From Siphlonurus alternatus (Eukaryota > Arthropoda > Insecta > Ephemeroptera > Siphlonuridae): a stretch of 64,000 bases of DNA. The position numbers were made by a program, and so were the translations under genes. Location: contig OX463785.1 in assembly GCA_949825025.1 (NCBI GenBank), positions 9,425,971-9,489,970 of the forward strand, in the 5' to 3' direction. The notes beneath the pieces were generated by a model that saw nothing but the letters and a program-made list of their open reading frames with translations, was not told the origin of the DNA and searched no databases. Positions 39,182 to 50,949 of this stretch are shown here, in pieces (position 1 is the stretch's first letter; each line of letters starts with the position of its first letter).

Positions 39182-40709
39182 CTGGAGAACAGAAAAAAAA
39201 AATATTTCATTAGATATTACGTAAGAAAAAATTATAAGGGATTTTGCTAAGGGATTTTTTACATGCCTAAAATTGTAATTTATTAACCTTAAATAAGTAA
39301 TCTTAAATCGATAATATATTATAATATTTGGACTTTTTAGGTTAGTGCAAAATAAAAATGACTGGACTTGCTACTTGCAGTATTCTTGAGCGAAATTAAT
39401 AACATTTTAAGTATGTAAAATAATGAATGTATAATATGTTATATAAAAATAAAGTTAAAAATTATTTAATTGAAAAAAAATGCTGAAGTATGTTAAATCA
39501 AATTGTAATAATTATGTGCAATTAATGTTTTTAACAAATAATAATAATTTTATAATAATTAAATTGTATCGAGTAGTAAGTATGTTTAATTTTTAACAAA
39601 AAAAATCTGTTGTACATACTCGTACCCTGGCTTCGTTTCTAAAGTAATATATTGTGTACAGTATATGAGTAATTATGACTGCGTATGAAAAACTATTATT
39701 TAGCGTTCATATTACGAGGGTAAAATAAAAAAAAATATTAAATAATATTAAATCACTCCCTTCTTTTAACACTCATAATTTTTTTTAAATTACTGTACCG
39801 TCTAACGTTATTAGTATCAATTAATTCAATATTTTTGTTTTTTATGACGTTATTATAATTTCCTTGACTCGAGAATACATGATGTAAAAAAACTATATTT
39901 GTAGCCATTTAAATACAGATGGACCAAATATTTAACAAATAGACCTATATAAGTATATTACTAACAGCAGTCATTTATATTATGTACTCCAATAAGTATA
40001 TTAAACTATATAATTATACTAAAAAAAGAGAAGAGGTTTCTCAGAATTGCTATGTAAAACGATGACATGATAATATATGTTTTACATTTTCTTTTTCCTC
40101 GTCGCATCCATGACACTTGACATAGAATAGAGCGTGCGTGAAACTTCCTGCATGCAGCAGTATTAATTCAATGAAGCGATATCAACATGAATATTATCGG
40201 TTCATTGACTCATTAGATAACAAGGAAAGTTCTTAATGTACCCGTATTATCCATAGCGCGCGTTACCATGTTAGGATGTCTAGACGAGCAAAAAAATGTT
40301 GCTCAACTTGCGTAATATTCGCTCCTTTATTTTATGATGTCACTTCATGGGGGAAAAATATATGTATTCCTATTTTTATCTTCATTATTTACAATTACAA
40401 TTTTACAATTTAATTTAAACTTAATAATTGCTCTAAATTGTTAAATTATAAATAAGTACATTAAATAAATTGATCTCTTAACCTTAATCAAACGATAAAT
40501 ATATATATTTTTTTGACTGCTGATAACACAATCCTCTCATCTGTATAAAGTTTTTTTATGAAAAATATGTTTATGTTATCGGAAAGTTTGCTAATGCCTA
40601 ATATTTTCAGTAAGCCTACTTGTTAATTGATTGATTGGTTGGTATTTTGGGGTAGTTGACACATTTTGGTCATGTATGCCCCCGAGTAGGACTATAGTTA
40701 AACTTACAT
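39182..40709. other. Probable 5'UTR intron of gene A, left part
   Basis: The 3' splice site before the gene A start codon shows that an intron begins here on the minus strand. The sequence is AT-rich and has no gene of its own. Its 5' end may be the donor at 41780. Confidence 0.45.
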
Positions 40710-41211
40710 GATATTCCTTCCGGAAGTAGCTGGAAGTGTATTTACGCTGGCCTTCTTATTCGCATTTCAGCGTTGCAATTTCACATGTAGGTCAGTTATT
40801 GTACTACAAATCTCTCTTCAAAGTTTTAAAATTGAATGAAGTATCGACCTCAAAATTTTTTATAACAAAAATGGATAGAGGATGAAAAGTTCTGTTACTC
40901 TGATTTTTTTTTTAGATTTTTTAGAGCCCGGGAAGTATTGCTAAAAATTTTTGGCGAGGTCAGGTTCGAATCCACGTCCCTTTTGGGTCTTATCTTTTAT
41001 TAAGAGAGGCGGCAAGAGGCGGCACTTTTTCTGCACTTTCAATAATTTTTAAAAAATAGTTGCCGGTCCCTAAAAAATCTGAAAAAAATCAGAGTAGCAT
41101 AACTTTGCAGCCTCTATCCATTTCTGCAATAAAAAAAATTGAGGTTGATACTTCATTGCAAAGAGAATAGCCACAAACTTTAGACTTCCGGCTATTACTG
41201 GAGGAAGTATC
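40710..41211. mobile_element. TIR element interrupted by a family B MITE
   Basis: The ends GATATTCCTTCCGGAAGTAG (left) and the complement of GATACTTCCTCCAGTAATAG (right) form an imperfect repeat of about 28 bp. The middle is occupied by a complete family B MITE (40835-41157), so this element is the older one. A fragment of the same element lies at about 20541-20580. Confidence 0.6.
40835..41157. mobile_element. MITE family B, copy 1
   Basis: A foldback element with arms of about 110 bp. The ends are AATGAAGTATCGACCTC and the complement, followed inward by AAATGGATAGAGG, an A/T run, CTCTGATTTTTTT and, next to the loop, a CCCGG-containing motif. Other copies are at 42066, 50482 and 62076. It is inserted inside the element at 40710-41211. 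Confidence 0.85.
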
Positions 41212-41271
41212 AAATAATTTTTACTGTAGTAGTTCTTACCACAATCCTTAACGTAATTATAATTACATGTC

Positions 41272-41690
41272 GTCCCTTATCCAGAATAATGATCTGCCTA
41301 CCATTAGTGCAACTAATGAGCTTTATTTTATACCACGTTACAGCTTAAGCCAGATATTACACGTTACAATTTTTCCTTACAAGAAAACTTGAACTCCATT
41401 TATTTATATGGAGATGCAATTTTCTTGCAAGGAAAAATTGTATGCAAAATTAATCGTGTAAAGCCTGTATTACATCATACAATTTTGCATACAATTTTTC
41501 TTAACAAGAAAATTTCATCTCCATACAAATAAATGCCATGGAGTTCCAAGTTTTCTTGTAAAGAAAAATTGTATGCAATAGTTAGAAAAATTGTATCGTG
41601 TAATAGCGGCTTAATACTGGCTTTATGATCGCGCTCTCTTGAAATAGTAGTAAAAAAATCATGGTAAGCAGATGCCTCATTACGAGGGAC
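41272..41690. mobile_element. MITE family M, copy 2, split by family C
   Basis: The outer ends (GTCCCTTATCCAGAATAATGA and the complement of GTCCCTCGTAATGAGGCAT) match the element at 30487-30697. The centre is occupied by family C sequence at 41348-41611. Confidence 0.65.
41348..41611. mobile_element. MITE family C, two copies in tandem
   Basis: The first copy runs from 41348 (AGCCAGATATTACACG) to about 41462 and lacks its right terminus. The second runs from about 41463 (AGCCTGTATTACATC) to 41611. They share the junction. TTAA bounds both ends of the pair. The tandem may have arisen by insertion of one copy into the end of the other. Confidence 0.75.
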
Positions 41691-41779
41691 GAATAATATT
41701 CATTAAATTACTCATGCAGTAAAACTATAGACACAGATCGTACCAAGGATGATATAGAATGCTCCTTGGATCGTACTCA

Positions 41780-41900
41780 CCGACAGACAGATGTAACACG
41801 TGCAGCCTCCTTCACTTACAGCCGCGAAGTGCCGCACAATCATCGCCCCAAGGTCACGGGGACGAGCGAAAACGTCCGTCATTGGCTGGAGAATCCTCCA
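41780..41900 (-). promoter_or_regulatory. Candidate 5' non-coding exon and promoter region of gene A
   Basis: This GC-rich patch lies upstream of gene A on the minus strand and ends in a strong donor, CTGTCG|GTGAGTACG (exon end 41781). It would pair with the acceptor at 39182 to give an intron of about 2.6 kb. The patch contains a CCAAT motif and, on the plus strand at 41848-41856, CCAAGGTCA, which matches the monomeric nuclear-receptor (FTZ-F1/ERR-type) half site. No TATA box is seen. A transcript would be needed to confirm it. Confidence 0.35.
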
Positions 41901-42065
41901 CATACTTTTTTTTTTTTTTTGTTATCGAGATAATTTTAGACCACAAGATTCGATATCTGCATGGTTATCTCATCGTAAGATAGGAACAAAATGTATTGTG
42001 TAACAATAATAATATTAAAAAGTATGTTAAATATTTAAAAAATATATATTTAATTTAATTGCTAC

Positions 42066-42380
42066 ATGGAGTACCGACCACAATTTTTTTTATTGCAGAA
42101 ATGGATAGAGGGTGAAAAAATATGCTACTCTGAATTTTTTCAGATTTTTCTGAGACCGGAATTATTGAAAGTCCGTTTTATGACGTCACGGGTGTTAATG
42201 TCCTATGGCTCCTATCCTTTTCTTAAGGAGAGGCGCCTCGTGACGTCATCAAAATGGACTTTCAATAATTTTTAAAAAATACTTCCCGGTCTCAGAAAAA
42301 TCTGAAAAAATTCAGAGTAGCATATTTTTGCACCCTCTATCCATTTCTGTAATAAAAAAAATTTGTGGTCGGTACTCCAT
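42066..42380. mobile_element. MITE family B, copy 2
   Basis: The ends are ATGGAGTACCGACCAC and the complement. The arms carry AAATGGATAGAGG and CTCTGAATTTTTTCAG. The inner arms each hold TGACGTCA (42181-42188 and 42241-42248). A 69-codon plus-strand frame through it is a by-product. Confidence 0.85.
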
Positions 42381-43180
42381 TATGTATACTTTTACTCTCA
42401 TGTTTTTTTTTTCCCTTTATTGTTTAAAGCATTTAATTTATAAGTAAATAATATTTATATAAACTATTCAGTGGAATCTAAATCATGAAAGTCAGAAATT
42501 ATTATGAAGATTAACTAATGCAGGTTAATTAATATGATATTCAAGTGATAAAATTAATTTAAACAAAGTGAATTAACTAAACAAAATATGATGTACCTCA
42601 GCAGTGCAAAGTAACACGTAACACCAGTGTCGAAGTTCTACAACCACTCAAGAGCTGTATGCTTTTTTCGAGATAGTTTGCTAATATTGCGGTGAAAACG
42701 ATCAGAATTAAATTATTTTAACCTACGTTCTTTCATTTTCCTTGTTAATTTTTAGGAAAGATATATATACTATATCAACATAGATAGAATTGAAATACAA
42801 TGGTAAATAAGCTATTTTTTTAAGTACTATTTTAGCAATAGGATTTTAAGTTCGAGACACTGAACTTCGTAATTTAGCTGATGCAAAACTATCTATGCAC
42901 GGCCTAGAACATGTCCCATGTTATTTATTGTTATTTGCCATCAAACGGTCTATTTTCATGTAAAAATAATGACTAACATTCCATAATTAATATTTATTCA
43001 TTTTATTTAAAGCCTACGAAATATGGTATATTAGAGTTAAGATTCATAATTAACGAAAATACTAATTGTTACATATAATAATTATTAATATACTATTTAT
43101 ATTTAATTAAATTTGTTGTTGTTATTTAATTTGTATCAGTTTTGTCTTAAATATGTTCATATATAATAACAATTCTTATT
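42381..43180. other. AT-rich spacer
   Basis: I see no gene, RNA gene or repeat pair that I can support. Confidence 0.55.
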
Positions 43181-44100
43181 TCAATTCAAATTCAAAATTC
43201 AAATGGTTTATTCGTCAAATTCCACATATACAAATACAAACATTGATAATGCAGCACTTTGAATATGAAGGTTAGACACGTCAAAAAACTTGTTTATTAG
43301 AACTTAAACTGTAAATAAGAACTAACACTGTAAAAAACACAATCATTAAGTAATAGTTTCACAGAATTTTTAAAATCTCTGTAATTTGTAATTTCTTTTA
43401 CACAAAGTGGTAACTTATTATACAATCTAATACACATTGCGAGGGGTCCTTTATTACAAAGTTCTAGCCTGCAAATTGATGGAGTTATTATAGAATTTTT
43501 ATTTCTGGTCTGGTAATTGTAATTTTTTGGTACATTAAAATATTCATCATATTGTTTTCTAGCAAAGCACACACATTCCAAAATAAATTGACAAGGTAGT
43601 GGTAATATTCCTTCCTCTGAGAATTTAGTAGAACATGTCTCACGTTTTTTTATGTTATACATAGTTCTTATTGCTTTCTTTTGTAGTATAAAAATACAAT
43701 CAGAGTCTTTTGAATTTCCCCAGAATATTATACCATATCTCATTTGAGAGGGAAAATTTGCATAATAGAGAGTTTTTAAACAATTAATGTCACAAATATT
43801 TTTCAATTCATTTAATGCAAAAATTGTGCTAGCTAGCTTATTTCTTAATTGATCAATATGATTAACCCATCTTAAATTATTATCTACATGCAGTCCAAGA
43901 AATTTAACATTATCTTTAATATCAATATTTGTATTATTAATTTTAATTGTTTCATTGAAAGGTGTCTTATTTTGTATAGTCTGGAACACAATGACTGTAA
44001 TAAAGCTTACTTTTAAATATAAAACAAATATCAAGTAAATTACATTGTATGTTTGTAAATTCCTTACAGTTAAATGAAAATAATTTACTCTGGCATCTGC
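43181..44100 (-). mobile_element. 5'-truncated non-LTR retrotransposon (LINE), C-terminal ORF2 part
   Basis: A minus-strand open frame of 245 codons (44034-43297) carries the region just after the reverse transcriptase core of Jockey/CR1-like LINEs. Markers are VKFLGLHVDNNLRW, then LKTLYYANFPSQMRYGIIFW and LQKKAIRTMYN. The fingers/palm domain and endonuclease are absent, so the copy is 5'-truncated, as is usual for LINEs. Downstream are an AATAAA and a tail of short TTTGAATTTTGAATTTGAA repeats (43181-43205). A similar tail recurs at 46793-46812. The frame is still open, which suggests a fairly recent insertion; the copy cannot move on its own. The first methionine is only the start of the open frame. 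Confidence 0.8.
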
Positions 44101-44191
44101 GTAACAATTAACGAACGACGAGCGTTTGCCTATAATTTTATTTATTTATTTTTATTATTATTGGTGGAGAATTTGATCTAATTCATGGAAA

Positions 44192-45008
44192 CAGTGGCGT
44201 AGCCAGGATTTGCCCAAGGGGGGGGTTCTTCAGGATAAAGATTGAGAAGAGCCCACCGGGGGGTTCGGGGGGCGAAGCCCCCCAATAGCCCGCCGCAGGC
44301 GCGCTTTTTTTTAAGGACACGCCCCTTTTTTAGGGTAAAATAATGGAAAAATACTATTATATTAGAGGGTAAAATATATGGCCTGATGCAATTTTTTTAA
44401 CATTTTATATTTTTTTCACCCCATTTTTCAATTTCTTTTGAATACGTGCGTATAATAAATAAAGCTTTGAGTAAATCATTTTAATTAAATCAAGTAATTC
44501 ATGTAACCACTTTATATTATTTTTATAGAATCAGTGTACAAGTCATTTAATTGAATTTGATTTTTAAAATTTATTTAATAATCCAAGTTCACATCATTAA
44601 GATATTGTGAAAAACAAATAAATAAAAAAGGGAATTGCTTCTCTTATTTTTGTTAAATTTTGTCTGCACCGGGCGCGTGGAGCAACCAATTAAATGAAAG
44701 TGCGGCACACGTGAGAGCGTTTTAATTTATATACAATAGTAGTTATATGCACATGCAGTTTGTAAGGGAAATAAAACATTTATTTATGAGTCGCACTTTT
44801 TCCTGTTAAAATTAGAAACTAACTTATAATTTGTTTATTTCAAAGAAAAGACTACTTGGTACCCCTATATAAATTTCAATTTTTTATTTAACTTTTTTTT
44901 TTTCAAATTTCTATAATTTTTCCTTTTTTCTTCTTATATCCAGTCACTACTTGATCTTCATGGGGGGGGGTTTAAACCCCGAAAACCCCCCCCGTGGCTA
45001 CGCCACTG
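44192..45008. mobile_element. Non-autonomous hAT-type element (817 bp)
   Basis: The termini CAGTGGCGTAGCCA and the complement are flanked by a perfect 8-bp duplication, CATGGAAA (44184-44191 and 45009-45016). G-runs follow the left terminus and C-runs precede the right one. The interior is AT-rich without a transposase frame. The 8-bp duplication supports the hAT superfamily. Confidence 0.88.
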
Positions 45009-45148
45009 CATGGAAAGGTTATATATGATATTCATTTAATATTTTAATTGCTGTATAATTTTGCAACAAGAATTATGTAATAATAAAATCATAAAAAATA
45101 TAAATATTTTATTAAACAATATTTACAAACAACATAATTATAATAATA

Positions 45149-46964
45149 TTATAAATAATACCAGTCTTCTTTTATCATATCGCAAGCTTTCTCAGCGATC
45201 ATAATAGTTGGAGCGTTTGTATTACCACTAGTTACCATTGGCATGACTGAAGCATCAACCACCCTTACCCCTTGTACCCCTCGAACCCTTAACCTTTCAT
45301 CAACCACTGCCATTTTATCTACCCCCATTTTGCAAGTCCCCACAAAATGATGGACTGTCGTACTTCTATGTCTCATGACACAAATCCAGTAATCGTCACT
45401 GTTAAATATATATCCCTCACAGCCTTCAATGTTAGTGGTATTTAAATAAATTCCTATTTTTTTAAACAAATGAGTCTTGGTTACTTTTAAAACTGTTCGT
45501 ACTGCATTTAATAATATTTGTACATCTCTATCATCTGATAAATAATTTATATTGATTTCTGGATCATCAAATGTATTTTTACTTGATAATTTTATATTTC
45601 CTCTACTAAATGGTCTTAATATTGCTGGTATCATTTGAAAATCATCTACAAATTCTTGATATCGACACATTGGTTCATTATTATTAAACATAAAACATAA
45701 TCTAGGTAATTGTGCAAAATATAATTGTATATCTGGCCATGTAATATCTGATACTGTTTCAGATTGTGAACTACTTATAAATGCTGTATTTTGTGATATT
45801 CCTGTTGTAGCTAATGGTCCTGTTTTCTTTAATAAATAATCAGTAATTAATTTAGATTCTTCAATAAATTCACTACCAAATGTATACATTAATATAGGAA
45901 AACCAACATGATCATGTAAATTTTCACCTACACCTTTTAAATCTTTAATTAAAGGAATATTAATTTCTTGTAAATGATTTTTAGGTCCAATACCAGATTG
46001 CATTAATATTTTAGGTGAATTAAATGTACCTGATGATAGTATAACTTCTTTGTTAATAAATACAGTTTTAAGTATACCTTCATAGTAATATTCAACTCCA
46101 ATTGCTTTCTTATCATCAAATAATATTCTATTTACATATGCATTTTTTAAGACATGTAAATTTGTACGGTGACGAGCTGGTTTTAAAAATGCTTTCGATG
46201 AACTAAATCTTACACCGTTTTTACTTGTAGTCTGAGCTCTTATGAATCCACTTTGATGATATCCATTGACATCCACGTTTGTTTTGTAACCTAATTCAGC
46301 ACCAGCGTCTAATATCGCTTGTGATAACGGAGAAATGAATGGAAACTTTTCAACGTTTAAATACCCTCCAGTATTATGATATAATCGATCATTTATTTCA
46401 ATATTATTTTCTGATTTTTTAAAATAAGGTAAAATATCATCATAAGACCATCCTTTATTACCTAAAGATGCCCAATTATCATAGTCTAATTTATTACCAC
46501 GTATATATTTCATTCGATTAATTGAACTAGTACCACCTATAACTTTTCCTCGTGGAAATTTACATCTTTTTTCAGGAAATCCAAGGCAGCAAGTTGTTTG
46601 AGGTGTAGATCGATATTTCCAATCGATATTACTATCGATTAATGTATCCATCATTCCAGGAACCTGTGGATAAATTGAAGTAAATATCAGTATACGACGA
46701 GTAATGTAATTTGCCTATTTTATATACAAAGCGAAAAGAACAGCTATTAATAATAAACGATTTATCATAATATGCACAGCAATTAAAAAATTATTTAAAT
46801 TCAAAATTCAAACTATTTATTATATATCTCATTCCACGTACACACAGAGCATATATATAGTAAAGCACGTCATTTAAAACATACATTGGTATAAAAAGAA
46901 AAAAAAATGCGAAATACAATACAACAGAAAGTACCCAATATATTAGGGTTTATTAAAAATAAAA

Positions 46965-47059
<95 letters not shown>

Positions 47060-48143
47060 AGCTGAAATCTAGCATTTAATTGATAGTTGACGACGACTTA
47101 GTGACTATAATGCAGTTTTATTTTAATGAGATATAAGATCTTGATAAAAACGACAAATTTGAGAGTCATATAAACTCACACAATTGAATATTGTTTAATT
47201 TTTATTAAACGTGATTTGCAGAAGAGAAGTTACATTATTGTCAGGAATAGACAACCTCAATGTTTCAATGTTTTTTTTTTTTTTTTTGTTTTTTTCATTA
47301 CATAATTGGATAGAGTGCCTCGAGTTATGCATTTTTTTTTTTCAATTTTTTTCATTTTTTTAGGCTTTATAATATAGTCTATCCTCTTAAAATTGAGGGG
47401 AAAATTACTGCATGGGACCGCAATCATAGTCATGCAACGTCTTTCCCTATGCTTGCGTGTTAAATAATTGCATGACTATGACGTCACAGTGTTTTGCAGC
47501 ATGATTTTAAGTGTGTTAGAGGGTTTAAAAAAATATTGACAGTATAACATAATTCGAGATCTACTATCCAATTTATTAAATACAATAAAAAATTCACGAA
47601 GATTGTGCATTATTATTTATTTCAAATTTATAATGTTCATTGCCACTAATATTTAATTTTAATTATTGATGATATAATAGCTTATGAACTACTACCGTAT
47701 ATTTACTAGGAAAAAAAAGGTGTAAAAATACATTAGAATTTGGGTGAAAAGTCTTAAAAAGTATTCCAATCAAGCACCAATTCGAGACCTCAATAGTCAC
47801 GTTTATACGTTAAATTAAGATTGTAGGATTGCTCAAATTTCAAGTCTCAATGTCTTACCTGGGATGCAGTCGGTTCGTCGCCTCCCGCCTCCAGAAGAAG
47901 AACGGTCCACTCAGGCACCTCACTGAGTCTGTTGGCCACCACACACCCCGCCGTCCCAGCACCGAGCACCACAAAGTCATAGTGCGAGGACACAGATTTC
48001 GGAATACCGGGAACCGAGGTCGCATCTCCCGCCAAGTCACACTGACCCCGCACTAGCGAGTGCACCAGACCGAAGAGAAGTAGAGAGCTGGCCGGGCAAT
48101 GGGCGAGGCCCTCGCCGGCGTGATGTACCGCTCGCCAGTCCAT
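45149..48143 (-). CDS. GMC oxidoreductase B (glucose dehydrogenase-like), two coding exons
   Basis: Coding exons are 48143-47859 and 46663-45149, joined in phase 0 (ATCCCAG|GTAAG donor, CCACAG|GTTCC acceptor), giving 599 residues. A TTG six bases upstream keeps the frame open, but the first ATG is at 48143. Motifs: GAGTAG at 61-66, Glu85, signature 1 from Pro132 ([13 protein letters not shown]), signature 2 ([17 protein letters not shown]), and the catalytic pair His534 and Asn578. The motif before the catalytic His is altered: [10 protein letters not shown] where neighbours have YHPVGT[CA]KMG. Residues 19-31 are hydrophobic. The intron (46664-47858) contains a LINE tail, a TAAA microsatellite and a foldback element. 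A minus-strand AATAAA lies about 36 bases past the stop. The nearest relative here is gene A, which lacks this intron. Substrate unknown. Confidence 0.9.
46793..46910 (-). mobile_element. LINE 3'-end fragment in the gene B intron
   Basis: The minus strand reads GTGGAATGAG...AATAAATAGTTTGAATTTTGAATTT. This parallels the 3' end and tail of the LINE at 43181-44100. Only about 100 bases remain, and none of it codes. Confidence 0.5.
46961..47060. repeat. (TAAA)n microsatellite
   Basis: About 24 near-perfect copies of a 4-bp unit lie within the intron of gene B. The tract is probably length-variable. Confidence 0.95.
47290..47585. mobile_element. Diverged family B-like foldback in the gene B intron
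   Basis: The left arm (about 47298-47360) contains ATAATTGGATAGAGTG and CGAGTTATGCA. The right arm (about 47520-47580) has the complement. The layout (GGATAGAG, a T-rich run, then loop) matches family B, but the sequence is diverged. The loop carries CATAGTCATGCA / TGCATGACTATG and one TGACGTCA (47479-47486). Confidence 0.6.
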
Positions 48144-48499
48144 CGGCAAATATAAGCTCGGAGAAAGGTCGCCAATAACGTACTGTTAATAATAAATTTG
48201 ATTGTTATCGGACGCACAGTTATGAATTTGGGTTTGTGTCAAATATTATTTAGTATTTTAATATTCAAGTAAATTTAATAATGATTATATTTTATATATG
48301 CGAAAACTTGTAACAATTATAATCGTAATTTAATATTTTTATTATTTTAAAATTGATTTTTTTTAGACAAAATAAATGTAATTATTTTTAAAATGAGTTT
48401 ATTTCTAAGATTAACCATAACTGCAATGGTTTAAGGCCAGGGGAACCTCATAATTGAAATACTTTGGGTGGAAATTATATAGTTTTATACATATGGTCA

Positions 48500-48768
48500 C
48501 CCTAGTTGAAAAATTCCGTCTTCAACTCATCTTTTACACGTCTAAACCTAACCTTTTTACCTCTAAATCACATCTTATTTCCTCTTCGCTCAAAGTGAGG
48601 ATGAAATGAAGACAATATTTCTAGCAATTTTTTGTACAAGAAGAGGAAAAAATACGTAATCTCGTCTTTTTCACCTATTTTTTCCTCTAAAAAGGTGCAA
48701 AATAAGAGGAGAAAAGACGAGAGGAGAGTTAAATAGCGAAGAAAATATGACATTTATTTCAACTCGGG
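48500..48768. mobile_element. MITE family J, copy 2
   Basis: Same order and ends as 24532-24798 (CCCTAGTTGAAAAATT left, ATTTCAACTCGGG right), with the conserved CTCTTCGCTCAAAGTGAGG interior. It lies between the gene B start and its candidate leader exon. Confidence 0.8.
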
Positions 48769-48986
48769 CACTCATCAAACTGCTAACTATGCTCGCGCGG
48801 CGTTGCTTGACTTTGATGATCGCTCGAGAACCGACCAACGACCTGCGCCAAACTCTTACGATAAAATCGATAAATTAATTTAATTTTGTCAACTATTAAA
48901 CTTTTGACAAAGAATGCTGTTATTACGAAGATATCTTTTGGAAGTTTCAACCACCATGTTTTAACATATTTGATGATGGCACTCAC

Positions 48987-49077
48987 CGATAGAAGAACAC
49001 AGGGAAAACCCAGAGTACACTACTTGTATTTCTAGTTTCGCAGAGTTGGAAAGGGTGAATGATCCTAGCTGTTTATA
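48987..49077 (-). promoter_or_regulatory. Candidate promoter and leader exon of gene B
   Basis: On the minus strand, TATAAA (49077-49072) is followed about 30 bases on by TCCAAC, and then by a donor CTATCG|GTGAGTGCC (exon end 48987). A possible acceptor, TTATTATTAACAG, ends at 48183, shortly before the gene B ATG. The spacing is sensible, but the acceptor is weak. This would give a 0.8-kb leader intron containing the family J MITE. Confidence 0.35.
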
Positions 49078-49402
49078 AAATATATGAACTTGAGGAGAGA
49101 TAAAATATTTCGTATAATAAAAATAATACAATAAATCCATATTATATAATTGATTACAATATACTATGTATACATATATTTTATAATAAAGCTAGTTAAA
49201 ATCAACTTGAAGTTGTATATATGATATTTTGGCACGTTTGCTTTATAAAAAGTGTCTATAAAATTTATATTAATAACGTGTGATTTTTAAATTAAATTCC
49301 TTGTTGATTAAATAAAAAGTCATAAATTTTTTTTAGTTCTACTTTTAAAATTTTGTTATATTTGTATAAAATTTAAATAAATAACCAAATATAATAATAA
49401 TA

Positions 49403-49646
49403 ATCACCGTCGGGACAATGTTCTCCATAAGCTACCATATTAGAAAATAGGAATTTTTTCTCAGTAACTATTAAAGCAAAATTAATTTGAAACCATCCCC
49501 TCCATTTAGTAGGGGTCTTCAAATCGAGAGCTTATTTTCCTCTGCAAAGTTTTTATAAAGTAGTTTCAAGTGTGCTTTTTTTTTTTTACAAAGGTTTGGA
49601 TTAGGACGGTGGGAACACAGCAAAATCAGCTGACTTGAAGCCTCTA
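49403..49646. mobile_element. MITE family K, copy 2
   Basis: The right end is CAGCTGACTTGAAGCCTCTA, matching the left end of copy 1 in inverse orientation. The left end has lost its terminal repeat but keeps ACAATGTTCTCCATAAGC. Confidence 0.7.
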
Positions 49647-50433
49647 TAGTGGAACAGCGTACTATTGTAATGATGTACTGTAATGGTGTACTGTATACAT
49701 ATATATATAAATGTATATTTTATGTATATATAAAATAATATCCTTCGCTCTGTCCCACTTTTGTTAATAACTTTTGACGATTTACAATGCAACCTTATGT
49801 ACTGGTAATATAAGGTTCATCTTATTCTAAAAACATTGTTTATTTTCTTCACTTTTATTTTGCTGACAATGCTTTGAAAAGTATTTTAATCTTGCATCAG
49901 TGTTAGTATAATTTGCAAATGTAAGGATAAAACGAATGCAGTATATTTCACAATAACACATTTATTATTATACAATATTTACATTACGTACTTGGCTAGT
50001 CACAATAACATTTCAGCGATTTTTAATTAATAAAATAATATTCTCTATGTACACAACGTTAAAGAAGAAAAAAAATGTATTTTAATTAATAATAATATTA
50101 ATTTATTTAACAATTCTTGTAATCGTTTGATGAAATAGTAAAACAAAATTAAACATTTACAGCTTAAAATAAACGAACCAATAAATAAGCCACAATAACC
50201 TAAACATAATTATTTTTAATTTATATTAATTATATAATAGGTACAATATTGAATATATAAATAATTATTAAAAAAATATTATATACAAATAAATAAGCCA
50301 TTTACAGTGTTTTGAAGAATTCGTTACCTCTCGAATACGTGATAGTAGAAAATCACCACTTGATGACAGGCAAATATGATTTTTAAAATTTTACTTACAA
50401 TGAATTATATCATATTGAAATAAATTACTTTTA
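49647..50433. other. AT-rich spacer between genes B and C
   Basis: I find no gene, RNA gene or repeat pair that I can support. Confidence 0.55.
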
Positions 50434-50920
50434 ACACCTCGGGACTACACCTGCTTTGTCTGTGTTTAAGGAGATCAAACGAATGGAGTATTGTCCTCAA
50501 TTTTTTTTATTGCAGAAATGGATAGAGGGTGCAAAGTTATGCTACCCTGATTTTTTTCAGATTCTTTAGAGCCCGGGAACTATTTTTAAAAAATTATTGA
50601 AAGTCCTTTTCGTGACGTCACGAGACGCCGCTCCTTAAGAAAAAGATAGGACTTGCCGCCGCGTGACGTCACAAAAAGGACTTTCAATAATTTTTTAAAA
50701 ATAGTTCCAGCTCTCAAAAAAATCTGAAAAAAATCAGGGTAGCATAACTTTGCACCCTCTATCCATTTCTGCAATAAAAAAATGGAGGACAATACTCCAT
50801 TTGGGATGGCTATAAAATGATGCTTCTCTTACCTCCCCAAAAATGGCAAATCTGCACCTCTCTTTATCTCTCGGAACTGTAGTTCCCCCTAATCATGCAG
50901 GGGTAAAGTTTACGCTATCC
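50434..50920. mobile_element. MITE family A, copy 3, split by family B
   Basis: The left part (50434-50481) matches copy 1 at TACACCTGCTTTGT. The right part (50802-50920) matches it at CAAATCTGCACCTCTCTTTA and GCAGGGGTAAAGTTTACG. The middle is a complete family B element, which therefore inserted later. Confidence 0.7.
50482..50801. mobile_element. MITE family B, copy 3
   Basis: The ends are AATGGAGTATTGTCCTC and the complement. The arms are nearly identical for over 130 bp, with a small loop of about 45 bp. Each inner arm carries GTGACGTCAC (TGACGTCA at 50613-50620 and 50664-50671). It lies inside the family A copy. Confidence 0.88.
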
Positions 50921-50949
50921 CACAAAGTGTATATTACGAGCTAATAATA

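Noticed and set aside
42066..42275. 69-codon frame, and a 68-codon minus frame at 50586-50792
   Set aside because: Both are translations of family B MITE arms, which is why they look similar to each other.
47829..48056. 75-codon plus-strand frame opposite gene B exon 1
   Set aside because: It is antisense to the real coding exon and is open only because that exon is GC-rich.
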